64,000 nt of DNA from Thermoproteota archaeon (GTDB lineage Archaea > Korarchaeota > Korarchaeia > Korarchaeales > Korarchaeaceae): contig JARZZM010000013.1 of the NCBI GenBank assembly GCA_030130125.1, positions 141,235-205,234 of the forward strand, in the 5' to 3' direction. Position 1 is the first letter of the stretch. Every line of letters starts with the position of its first letter. Below, one piece after another: positions 1 to 7,261 of the stretch. The notes beneath the pieces were generated by a model, which was not told the origin of the DNA, did not search any database, and saw only the letters and a list, made by a program, of their open reading frames with translations. A program made the translations under genes and the position numbers.

Positions 1-951
1 GAGATATACGCTAATATAGATGAGGCCGGAAGGAAGAGGTTCATAAAACCGGGTCTCATACTGGACGGAGAGCTAGTCACGGACAAGCTGACCGACATGA
101 ACTTGGGCACGATCGAGCTGGTTGATAGGGGCTTCTACAAGGACTGGGACACGACCTTCGTGGACAAGGATCCGATGGGCAATCCAGTCGTCTGGGGCAA
201 CGCCGAACTGGCGAAGTACCACCCGTGGAACAAGACCACTATCCCCAACCCGAAGGCTCAGGACTGGCAGTCCAAGTACACTTGGACCGGGACGGTCAGG
301 TTCGTCTGGAGGGGGAATATCTACCCGATAGAGGTCGGTCCCATTGCTAGGATGTGGGCTCACGCCCTCCACAACGGCGGGAAGGTCAAGATAGAACTCC
401 CACGCACGAACGGCGTTCTCGAGCTGCCCTCGGGCACTTGGGATGCTATCACCTTTGAGTGGAACCTTCCGAAGGTCGGTGCCTCCACGACCATAGAGAG
501 GATGAGGGCTAGGGCCTACAACGTCGCCCTCGATGTGGCAGCAGCATGGCACAACCTCCTGATGGGCTTAGAGCTAGCTAAGGCCGGTAAGACAGAGACG
601 TCAAGGCCTTGGAAGAAGCCCTCGTTCTCCGTGGCCTTCGGATTCGACGAGGCACCGAGGGGAAGCGTGAGGCACTGGATGGTCGTGGAGAACTATAGGA
701 TAAAGAACTACCAGATACACGCTCCCACGACGGCGAACCTATCACCCAAGGGCAGGTGGGGCAAGACCGGACCCTACGAGGAGTCGGTGATAGGTACCGC
801 AATAACTGAGGAAGTACCCGAGGATCAGTGGACCGGATTAGACTTGGTCAGGGCCATAAGGAGCTTCGACCCGTGCATAGCGTGCTCAGTGCACGTATTC
901 GTTGGAAACAGGAGAATAGAGAAGCTCATCACCCCCGTCTGCAGCGTATGA
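1..951 (+). CDS. hynL: [NiFe]-hydrogenase large subunit, group 1, 3' part
   Basis: The reading frame is open from the first base, so the gene starts upstream of the window and only the C-terminal 316 residues are seen. It ends with the motif DPCIACSVH, whose two cysteines are the distal ligands of the Ni-Fe site. Eighteen residues follow the His; in this family such a tail is removed by an endopeptidase after Ni insertion, and a candidate protease is encoded at 3782. The N-terminal RxCxxC motif is outside the window. DPCxxCxxH is typical of group 1 uptake hydrogenases. The next genes (Isp1-like cytochrome b and Isp2-like HdrD protein) point to the membrane-bound Isp type. The Fe-S small subunit is not visible and is presumably upstream. 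The family call is firm; the subgroup is inferred from context. Confidence 0.95.
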   Translation, partial: EIYANIDEAGRKRFIKPGLILDGELVTDKLTDMNLGTIELVDRGFYKDWDTTFVDKDPMGNPVVWGNAELAKYHPWNKTTIPNPKAQDWQSKYTWTGTVRFVWRGNIYPIEVGPIARMWAHALHNGGKVKIELPRTNGVLELPSGTWDAITFEWNLPKVGASTTIERMRARAYNVALDVAAAWHNLLMGLELAKAGKTETSRPWKKPSFSVAFGFDEAPRGSVRHWMVVENYRIKNYQIHAPTTANLSPKGRWGKTGPYEESVIGTAITEEVPEDQWTGLDLVRAIRSFDPCIACSVHVFVGNRRIEKLITPVCSV

Positions 952-961
952 GGGGGTAGGA

Positions 962-1750
962 ATGGGACTCTATGAGTTCGCGGTCTACGATATGTTCGTA
1001 CCGACCGTAGCTATCTTCGCGTTCGGCATGGTCTACAGACTATCTAGGTACGTGTTCCTATACAAGAGGGCAGCTCAGCCGATGTGGAGGAAGACATCCA
1101 TATCTCACAAGATCTATCTGCTCATAGACGCCTTCGTACACGCGATAGTGGCCGCAATAAAGAGATCTAAGGTGACCTTCGTCTCTGGAATCTTCCTCTT
1201 ACACTTCTTTGGAGTCATTCCAATCCTCTTCCTGCTCTCCCATCACATCGTCTGGTGGTCCTACTACTTCCCGCCGTACAGCATCCTGAATCCCCTCGCG
1301 ATACCCACGAGCGCAACCTCCTCGGCCCTGACGGTCACTGCACCGTTCTCGCCTGTGACGGGGATGTCCCATGGCTTCGTCAACACCATTTGGGGCCCGT
1401 TGACTGTGGTACTCAACGGGGACGTCTTGGCGATCTTGGCAATTATAGGGACGACCTTCAAGCTATTGGAGAAGATACCCGAGAAGTTCAAGGAGAAGCT
1501 CGCTAGGGTGAGGCTGGGGGACTTCGTCGCCCTCCTGCTCCTGCTGGCCATATTGATAAGCGGGTACATGGCGACCCATCACCTCCCCTCTGGAGATATA
1601 GAGACCTACAAGTTCATGCTGGGCCTGCACATCCTCACCGCCGAGATCCTCGTGTTACTGCTGCCATTCACAAAGTTCTTCCACTTCGTGTTCAGCTTCT
1701 GGTACGGGAAGCTCCACGAGGCTTATGATCTGTGGAGGAGAGGGTTATGA
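962..1750 (+). CDS. isp1: Isp1-like membrane cytochrome b subunit of hydrogenase
   Basis: A 262-residue integral membrane protein with about five hydrophobic segments (around residues 10-27, 60-85, 135-155, 178-195 and 210-235), ending in a basic cytoplasmic tail. Histidines lie in or near the segments (for example HH near residue 84 and others near residues 192 and 210), as in NarI/HdrE/DsrM-type b cytochromes. The gene begins 10 bases after the hydrogenase large subunit and overlaps the HdrD-like gene by 4 bases, so it fits Isp1, which passes electrons from periplasmic H2 oxidation to the membrane pool or to Isp2. Heme ligands cannot be assigned from sequence alone. A more distant HdrE-type role is the main alternative. 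Confidence 0.8.
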   Translation: MGLYEFAVYDMFVPTVAIFAFGMVYRLSRYVFLYKRAAQPMWRKTSISHKIYLLIDAFVHAIVAAIKRSKVTFVSGIFLLHFFGVIPILFLLSHHIVWWSYYFPPYSILNPLAIPTSATSSALTVTAPFSPVTGMSHGFVNTIWGPLTVVLNGDVLAILAIIGTTFKLLEKIPEKFKEKLARVRLGDFVALLLLLAILISGYMATHHLPSGDIETYKFMLGLHILTAEILVLLLPFTKFFHFVFSFWYGKLHEAYDLWRRGL

Positions 1751-3087
1751 TAGAGGGAATTGAGAAGGCCATTGATACTGTGCTCTCCGATCTGGACTCG
1801 GTCACGTTACACTTCTTGGAGTCATGTGTCTCCTGCGGCATCTGCGCACCGTTCTGTCCCTACACAATAGCTGGCCCGATTTATGAGCCAGCGGACAAGG
1901 CGGAGGAGATGAGGTATATATACAGGAAGAAGATGACGATAGCTGGCAAGGTCCTAGGTCCTCTAGTGGGGGCTAAGTACCCCAAAGACGAGAAGGACTT
2001 GGATAGAATGATTAACATGGCCTACAGATGCGTCAACTGCAGGTACTGCTACCAGACCTGCGCCTTCGGGATATACAGCGGCAAACTGGTCATAATGCTG
2101 AGGAGGATCCTTGACAAGGTGGGCAGGACCCCCTCAACCCTCAAGTACCTCCAGTCCATCGAGCTCTCTGATAGTGTACTGATCAATGATAAGGTCAGAG
2201 AGAAGTGGGAGGGAATATTGAAGGAGGCTAAGGAGGCGATAGGAAAGGATCTTCCCCTCGATAAGCAGGGGGCTGAGATAGTCTATCTCCCGTGGCTCGT
2301 GGAGGCTTTACTCACCCCTGAAGTGATAGTTTCCACGATAAAAATCTTGGACATGGTCGGCGAGAACTGGACCATGCCCTCCGAGCCCCTCGGATTCGAA
2401 CCCCCGATGGGCGTGATCGTAGGGGACAGGGAGTCCGAGAGGAAGGTGTTCAGGAGGATCAACTCCTACATGGCTAAGGTGAGTGGGAAGAAGGCGCTCA
2501 TATCACATGGTGGGACGCCGTACATGGAAATGAGGTTCGAAATGCCCTTCGTGATGAATGAGAGGCCTTCTTACGATGTGATCCATGTGACCGAGTACCT
2601 AGCTGACCTGTACGAGAAGGGGAAGATCAGGATAAGAAGGGAGGAGAACGGAAAGGTGACGTGGCACGATCCTTGCAAGCTGGCTAGGGGAAGTGGTGTG
2701 GTAGAGCAGCCTAGGATATTGGTCAAGGCGTCCACCTCGAACTACGAGGACCTGCCCCGTGGCACGGGAATGTACTCACACTGCTGTGGAGGTGGCACGG
2801 GCATCGCCCTCATAACTTGCGATGGTAGGAAGCTGGTGGAAGAGTTCACAGGGGAGAAGATAAAACCGGCTGAATGGGAGGAGAGATTCTGTCCTCCACT
2901 TGAGGAGGACTACAAGAAGGCCATAAAGCAGAAGGTAGACGAGATCTCCGAGATAAACGCCAACATCGTGGTTACCGGGTGCTCGACCTGCATATACAAC
3001 ATAAACAAGGGAGCGACCCTTTACGACAGGGACTTCCAGGCCGTTCACATCGTTCAGTACCTCCTAGATAAAATCGAGGTGACCTGA
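1747..3087 (+). CDS. isp2: Isp2-like HdrD-family Fe-S protein
   Basis: 446 residues. The start is the ATG in an ATGA overlap with the upstream stop, preceded by GGAGGAGAGG; a GTG 15 bases upstream is less likely. The N-terminal half has two 4Fe-4S motifs, CVSCGICAPFCP and CVNCRYCYQTCA. The C-terminal half has one complete CCG domain: Cys in HDPCKLARG, then CCGGG, then CSTC. HdrD proteins normally carry two CCG domains. Here the stretch between the ferredoxin motifs and HDPCKL has no cysteine at all, so the first CCG domain appears to have lost its cluster ligands. It is likely the cytoplasmic partner of the cytochrome b in the hydrogenase complex. Its electron acceptor is unknown. Confidence 0.85.
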   Translation: MIEGIEKAIDTVLSDLDSVTLHFLESCVSCGICAPFCPYTIAGPIYEPADKAEEMRYIYRKKMTIAGKVLGPLVGAKYPKDEKDLDRMINMAYRCVNCRYCYQTCAFGIYSGKLVIMLRRILDKVGRTPSTLKYLQSIELSDSVLINDKVREKWEGILKEAKEAIGKDLPLDKQGAEIVYLPWLVEALLTPEVIVSTIKILDMVGENWTMPSEPLGFEPPMGVIVGDRESERKVFRRINSYMAKVSGKKALISHGGTPYMEMRFEMPFVMNERPSYDVIHVTEYLADLYEKGKIRIRREENGKVTWHDPCKLARGSGVVEQPRILVKASTSNYEDLPRGTGMYSHCCGGGTGIALITCDGRKLVEEFTGEKIKPAEWEERFCPPLEEDYKKAIKQKVDEISEINANIVVTGCSTCIYNINKGATLYDRDFQAVHIVQYLLDKIEVT

Positions 3088-3116
3088 CCCCCCTCCCCCC
3101 ATTTTTAGTGATCTGT

Positions 3117-3839
3117 ATGGATCTGAAGGGCTTGGCAAGGTTCTTGGGAGGTCTGGTAGGTCAAGTGAACGAGCTGGAAGAATCGGTGAAGCAGGCCCTC
3201 ATGAGGAGGCTGGAGGTTGATAAGCTCCTCCTCTACAACATGCCAGATGCCGAGAGAGAGGACGTCAACGAATTGGAGGAGGAGGTCAAGAGGGCTTTAG
3301 GTGGAGATTCGCTGGAAGAAGCTATAAGAAATGCCTTTAGTGCGGAGAAGAGGCGCAGGATCAGAATGGGCGGGAGGAGGTTAGCGGTCATTTTCTCGGG
3401 TAACGAATTTGAGGGCGACAGGTCGATACCCCTGAAGATAATGGAGAGGCTGGAGGTGAGGGGAAATGCCAAGAAATTCGACGCGAGCTCCTATCCTTTA
3501 GCCACTATCCAAGAGGTCGTGGAGTTCGATCCTGACGTGGTGGTGATAGTCTCGGTCGAGCGCGGCGAGGGGATGTCGCTCGTGATGGAGCGCATGGAAT
3601 TGGAGGTCCCAACAGATCGCTTAAAAGCTAGTGATATGATTGCCCCTCCCCTGTTGGGAGTCAACGATCCCGAGTCCCTCGCCTCCGCTCTCATCGCTAT
3701 GATGGGATCTAGGGAGATCTGGAAGGTCGTGTGCTTATCACCTCACGTGGAGGGTGATGGTGTCTCAGAGGTGGGCAGGAAGTGCTCGGAGGATCTGCAG
3801 AGGAGTCTGGAGAAGCTAATAAGGGAGCTAGGATTCTAA
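3117..3839 (+). CDS. degenerate hydrogenase-maturation-protease-like protein
   Basis: 240 residues; ATG chosen because GTGATC, an anti-16S match, sits six bases before it (a GTG start 9 bases upstream is possible). The first 80 residues are charged and helical with no recognised domain. From about residue 85 the pattern resembles the M52 maturation protease fold: GNEFEGD near the start, a VVIVSV strand in place of the usual VDA, and a C-terminal strand-helix pair. The protease next door has GNRLLTDEG, VDA and a His in GSHGVVP; this protein lacks the second acid, the Asp and the His, so the Ni-sensing site is gone. It sits between the structural and maturation genes and overlaps the protease gene, suggesting a non-catalytic maturation role. 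That is inference. Confidence 0.5.
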   Translation: MDLKGLARFLGGLVGQVNELEESVKQALMRRLEVDKLLLYNMPDAEREDVNELEEEVKRALGGDSLEEAIRNAFSAEKRRRIRMGGRRLAVIFSGNEFEGDRSIPLKIMERLEVRGNAKKFDASSYPLATIQEVVEFDPDVVVIVSVERGEGMSLVMERMELEVPTDRLKASDMIAPPLLGVNDPESLASALIAMMGSREIWKVVCLSPHVEGDGVSEVGRKCSEDLQRSLEKLIRELGF

Positions 3840-4372
3840 TCTTGGGAATAGGGAACAGGCTCCTCACCGATGAAGGCGTGGGATCCTGCTTCGCCGAGGC
3901 TCTATCTACCTTCGATCTCCCCAAGTGGATAGAGGTGGTCGACGGGGGCTTGGGGGGGCTAAATTTGATAGACTACATGGAGGGGAAGGAGATCCTCTTC
4001 TTAGTAGATGCCCTCGACCCACGAGATGGAGAACCGGGTGAGGTGAGGCTCTTTAAAGTGAATCCCAAGGCAGTCGAGCCGACTGAAGCGGTTAGAATGC
4101 TGGTTGAGGCTGGGAGCCACGGAGTAGTTCCGGAGCTGCTCGTGGCAGCTGCAGATGCCATGGGCTACCTTCCCGAGGAGTCGTATGTGCTCGGAATAGT
4201 ACCCTGCCTCATCGATCTGGGGGAGGGGATAACCGTACCAGCGGCCCGAGGTTGTTTAAAAGCCCTCCACATACTCAGGGAAACGCTCCTCGGTAGGGAT
4301 TTCCATCTCCCGGTTGACGATCACCGTTTTAAGGAAAGGTTAAGGGAGATATGTCCTGAGATCAACTGTTGA
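3782..4372 (+). CDS. [NiFe]-hydrogenase maturation endopeptidase (M52, HyaD/HycI type)
   Basis: 196 residues, normal for the family. The signature ILILGIGNRLLTDEGVG begins near residue 18. The Glu of DEG, the Asp of LVDALD and the His of GSHGVV are the three metal-binding positions known from HybD-type proteases. The enzyme removes the C-terminal tail of the hydrogenase large subunit once Ni is inserted, and its likely substrate ends at base 951. The only start that keeps the first beta strand is the GTG at 3782, giving a 58-base overlap with the previous gene; this start is not certain. hypA follows 9 bases downstream. Confidence 0.88.
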   Translation: MLGGSAEESGEANKGARILILGIGNRLLTDEGVGSCFAEALSTFDLPKWIEVVDGGLGGLNLIDYMEGKEILFLVDALDPRDGEPGEVRLFKVNPKAVEPTEAVRMLVEAGSHGVVPELLVAAADAMGYLPEESYVLGIVPCLIDLGEGITVPAARGCLKALHILRETLLGRDFHLPVDDHRFKERLREICPEINC

Positions 4373-4381
4373 GGTGATCGC

Positions 4382-4813
4382 ATGCACGAGTGGTCGCTGG
4401 CGGATGCCGTCGTCAGATCGCTCTTGGGATTTATGGCCTCGGAGGGACTGAGCTCGATTAAGGAGGTAGAGGTCACCTGGGGGGAGATATTGGAGCTCGA
4501 TACCGGTATATTCGAGCAGGCCTTCTACGAGTTATCCAAGGGGACTCCGCTGGAGGGAGCGAAACTGGTTCTCATGGAGGAAAAGGCGTACTTCAGGTGC
4601 AACTCCTGCGGTGCGGAGTGGGACTTCAAGACCGCTGACGAAATACTCTCGAGGGAGTTCGAGATATTGGAGGAACCGGCAGGTGTGAAGGAAAGCCCGC
4701 TTCACTTTCTTCCGGATCTGGCTAGGACTCTTCTAAAGTGCCCCAAGTGCGGCAGCAGGGATTTCGACCTGATCAGCGGCAAGGACCTTAGGGTGTCCAA
4801 GGTGGTGGCATGA
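4382..4813 (+). CDS. hypA: hydrogenase nickel insertion protein HypA
   Basis: 143 residues. It starts MHEWSL, and the N-terminal Met-His of HypA binds nickel. Two CxxC pairs, CNSCG and CPKCG, form the structural zinc site, with a longer than usual insert of about 50 residues between them, as in archaeal HypA. A strong ribosome binding site (GAGGTGATC) precedes the ATG. The stop overlaps the next ATG, so it is translated together with the P-loop ATPase that likely acts with it in Ni delivery to the hydrogenase large subunit. Confidence 0.93.
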   Translation: MHEWSLADAVVRSLLGFMASEGLSSIKEVEVTWGEILELDTGIFEQAFYELSKGTPLEGAKLVLMEEKAYFRCNSCGAEWDFKTADEILSREFEILEEPAGVKESPLHFLPDLARTLLKCPKCGSRDFDLISGKDLRVSKVVA

Positions 4814-5586
4814 TGCGGATCCCCGATGTACTACAGGACGAGGCCCTTAGGAGGGTCTCAAGGGCGAAGAGGCTTCTCATGGTGGCCTCAGGAAAAGGAG
4901 GCGTTGGTAAGAGCCTTATATCCATGGCACTCGCCTCCACTCTGTCGGAGATGGGGAGGAAGGTGGGCCTGCTGGATTTGGACGTGCACGGGCCCTCGAT
5001 TCCCCAAATATTCCGATCCGAGCTCCTCATTAAGGCGACGAGGCATGGGCTCGAGCCCCTGAGGATAGATGGACTCGAGCTCATGTCACTGGGCTACATA
5101 GTTGGGGACTCTCCCGTCCCGCTCAGGGGCGAGGACAAGATGTCTCTCCTGAAGATGATGATAGCCCTGACCAATTGGAGCCCCCTGGACTATTTAGTGG
5201 TCGATCTACCTCCGGGAACCGGGGATGAAATGACACTGGCGATCAGAGCCCTCAAGAAGCATCCTAGGTCTGGCACGGTCCTCATCACGCTTCCCTCGAG
5301 GCTCTCGCTCTCCGTCGTCAAACGGGCTCTGGACCTGCTGAGGGACGAGGGCGTGAGGGTCTTGGGGATAATAGAAAATATGGCCTACATCAGATGCGGT
5401 GAGGACGTTGTGAGGCCCTTCGGTTCCTTAGACTACTCCTCACTCGGTACTGAGGTGTTGGGAAGTCTCCCCTTGGATCCAGCTGTTGAGGAAGCGCTTG
5501 CCTCAGGAAGACCACTGCACAAGGCCTCTAGGGAGGTAATGGAGTCCATCTCGGCTATAGCCTCGAAGATAGAGGTGATGATGTGA
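4810..5586 (+). CDS. Mrp/MinD-family P-loop ATPase, probable archaeal HypB
   Basis: 258 residues. The deviant Walker A motif GKGGVGKS lies near residue 28, LDLDVHGPS follows, and the switch motif DLPPGTGDE is near residue 137. This is the Mrp/NBP35 branch of the SIMIBI class. Mrp proteins that carry Fe-S clusters have a CPxC pair; here only one Cys (IRCGED) occurs in that region, so a cluster carrier role is unlikely. In Thermococcus an ATPase of this family replaces the GTPase HypB in hydrogenase maturation, and the position between hypA and hypC fits that role. There is an ATGA overlap with hypA, and ATG at 4810 or 4813 could be the start. Confidence 0.82.
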   Translation: MMRIPDVLQDEALRRVSRAKRLLMVASGKGGVGKSLISMALASTLSEMGRKVGLLDLDVHGPSIPQIFRSELLIKATRHGLEPLRIDGLELMSLGYIVGDSPVPLRGEDKMSLLKMMIALTNWSPLDYLVVDLPPGTGDEMTLAIRALKKHPRSGTVLITLPSRLSLSVVKRALDLLRDEGVRVLGIIENMAYIRCGEDVVRPFGSLDYSSLGTEVLGSLPLDPAVEEALASGRPLHKASREVMESISAIASKIEVMM

Positions 5587-5813
5587 TGTGCTTGGGAATA
5601 CCGGGGAAGGTGGTTGAGATCAGGGAGAGGACCGCCATAGTGGACTTCGGCGGGGTGCTCAGGGAGGTAGACGCGACTCTAGAGGAGGTGAATCCGGGAG
5701 ACTATGTGATAGTCCACGTGGGAGTGATAATCTCGAGGATGGATCCCGAAACGGCTAGGGAGACGATAGAAGCTTGGGAAGAGATGATAAAGGCGCTAGA
5801 GGGATCCCAGTGA
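5586..5813 (+). CDS. hypC: hydrogenase maturation chaperone HypC
   Basis: 75 residues. The product begins MCLGIPGKV; Cys2 must become exposed for HypC to bind the iron centre, so the ATG at 5586 is the start rather than the GTG three bases earlier. It overlaps the upstream stop as TGATG and is followed by a GTGA overlap with hypE. HypC forms a complex with HypD that carries Fe(CN)2CO to the large subunit. HypD and HypF are not present in the window. Confidence 0.93.
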   Translation: MCLGIPGKVVEIRERTAIVDFGGVLREVDATLEEVNPGDYVIVHVGVIISRMDPETARETIEAWEEMIKALEGSQ

Positions 5814-6841
5814 CGGAAGAGGTCAGGCTAGCCCACGGATCCGGTGGTAAAGAGACGCAGGGGCTCCTGAACGAGGTGATCCTCTCTTTATTGGGGGAGG
5901 ATATGAAGAAGGTGAAAGGAGGCGTCGGCACCGACGAGCTGGATGACGGAGCCGCGATACCCATCCCGGGCGGATACGCAGTCATCACGGTAGATTCCTA
6001 CACCGTGAAACCATACTTCTTCCCGGGAGGCGATATAGGTGAGTTGGCTGCCTCGGGCACGATAAACGATCTGCTGATGATGGGCGCCAAGCCCTTGGCG
6101 ATACTCGACTCGATAGTCGTTGAGGAGGGATTCCCCCTAGAAGATTTGAGGAGGATAACGGGGAGCATGGTGGACACGCTTAAGCGAGTCGGCGTCAAGC
6201 TCGTGGGCGGTGATTTGAAGGTAATCCCCAAGGGTGGACTCGACGGTATAGTGATCACAACTGCTGGTCTCGGTTTAGCCGAGAGGATAATAGTGGACTC
6301 CAATCTCAAGCCGGGGGACAAGATCATAGTCAGCGGTACGGTAGGAGATCATGGCGCCGCTATACTAGCGGCTCAGGAGGGTCTGGAGGTGGAGGGAGGG
6401 ATAGAGAGTGATGTGGCACCCCTGCACGATCTCATGATGCCCCTTATAGAGGAATACGGCCCCGCCATACACGCCGCCCAAGATCCCACCAGAGGGGGAT
6501 TGGCTCAGGCCCTCAATGAATGGGCATCCAAAACCGGCTACCTGATCACAGTGGAGGAGGATAAAATACCGGTGAGGGAGAAGGTGAGAGCCTTCACAGA
6601 AATGCTCGGTGTGGATCCTCTTACCTTAGCGTGCGAGGGGAAGGCCGTCTTGGGGGTGTCCGGGGACGAGGCCGAGGACATCCTCAGCATGGTGAGGGAC
6701 TTGAGTTTTGAGGAAGCATCTATCATAGGTGAGGTTAGGGAGTCCGAGAGGTACGGCGGGATGGTAGTCATTAAAGCAATTACAGGCGGATTGAGGATAT
6801 TAGAACCTCCATCAGGTGTTATCGTTCCCAGAATATGCTGA
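5810..6841 (+). CDS. hypE: hydrogenase maturation protein HypE
   Basis: 343 residues from the GTG at 5810, which overlaps the hypC stop as GTGA and follows GAGGGATC. It is a PurM/AIR-synthase fold protein with HGSGGKE at the N-terminus, a GVGTDELDDGA phosphate-binding loop, and DPTRGG in the second half. The last residues are PRIC: the C-terminal Cys of HypE takes a carbamoyl group from HypF and turns it into cyanide for the active-site iron. It is the last gene of the hydrogenase/maturation operon. Confidence 0.95.
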   Translation: MTEEVRLAHGSGGKETQGLLNEVILSLLGEDMKKVKGGVGTDELDDGAAIPIPGGYAVITVDSYTVKPYFFPGGDIGELAASGTINDLLMMGAKPLAILDSIVVEEGFPLEDLRRITGSMVDTLKRVGVKLVGGDLKVIPKGGLDGIVITTAGLGLAERIIVDSNLKPGDKIIVSGTVGDHGAAILAAQEGLEVEGGIESDVAPLHDLMMPLIEEYGPAIHAAQDPTRGGLAQALNEWASKTGYLITVEEDKIPVREKVRAFTEMLGVDPLTLACEGKAVLGVSGDEAEDILSMVRDLSFEEASIIGEVRESERYGGMVVIKAITGGLRILEPPSGVIVPRIC

Positions 6842-6844
6842 ACT

Positions 6845-7000
6845 CTACCTACTTACGAATTTATCCCTCTTTTTGGCCCCTCTCTTCCTGCATTTGGACC
6901 TCACCGGGTATAGCATTTCTTCGTAAGCGAACTCGTCCTCTGGGATCTCTTCTACGAAGCTCTCATCTCCATTCTCAAGGTCCTCATCCGATTCTTTCAT
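6845..7000 (-). CDS. small charged protein of unknown function (51 aa)
   Basis: A short reading frame on the minus strand fills the space between hypE and the formate dehydrogenase promoter region. It is acidic in the first half (clusters such as ESDEDLE and EEIPEDEF) and strongly basic at the end (KCRKRGAKKRDK). A TATA-like TTTATAAG lies about 25 bases before the ATG, which would give a leaderless message as for many genes here. I recognise no family. Its stop lies 4 bases from the end of hypE on the other strand. Length and composition alone do not prove it is translated. Confidence 0.42.
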   Translation of the reverse strand: MKESDEDLENGDESFVEEIPEDEFAYEEMLYPVRSKCRKRGAKKRDKFVSR

Positions 7001-7129
7001 CGATCTCAACTCAACGGGAAAGCTTATAAAAGATCGCGGTCGCTAGGCTCCTCCCAGAAATCTTTAAATATTTATACTGTATCATATGTTAGGATCATAC
7101 TAAAATAAGTTGAGGTTATCTCCGTTAAA

Positions 7130-7155
7130 TATAACGAAAATGGATCTTCGTTATA
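7130..7155. promoter_or_regulatory. 9-bp perfect inverted repeat, candidate operator
   Basis: TATAACGAA at 7130-7138 is repeated in inverse as TTCGTTATA at 7147-7155 with an 8-base spacer. It lies about 40 bases upstream of the TATA box of the formate dehydrogenase operon, in AT-rich non-coding sequence. The spacing (two half-sites 17 bases apart) suits a dimeric helix-turn-helix regulator acting as activator. No regulator gene is adjacent. Confidence 0.5.
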
Positions 7156-7190
7156 CAATTCATTGATAATTAAGATAATAAACAGCATTC

Positions 7191-7200
7191 CTTATAAAAT
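7191..7200 (+). promoter_or_regulatory. TATA box of the formate dehydrogenase operon
   Basis: CTTATAAAAT in an AT-rich region, about 70 bases before the fdnG ATG, so this message would have a leader of roughly 45 bases. The leader contains the palindrome CCCCCTAGGGGG, whose right half doubles as the ribosome binding site GGGGGTGAT. If the palindrome folds, it could hide that site. Confidence 0.5.
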
Positions 7201-7261
7201 AACCCTGATGCATTTCTGCTGGAGCTAGTGCTCCGTTCCCCCCTAGGGGGTGATATTTTTG

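Noticed and set aside
73..552. Long open frame on the minus strand across the hydrogenase gene
   Set aside because: It is opposite a clearly conserved protein and has the low-complexity composition expected of an antisense frame.
2391..2412. GGATTCGAACC, which looks like a tRNA T-loop on the minus strand
   Set aside because: It lies inside the Isp2 coding sequence, the T-stem does not pair over five bases, and no cloverleaf can be built around it.
7079..7100. Imperfect palindrome GTATCAT ... ATCATAC upstream of the formate dehydrogenase operon
   Set aside because: Half-sites have a mismatch and the region is AT-rich; the perfect repeat at 7130 is a better operator candidate.
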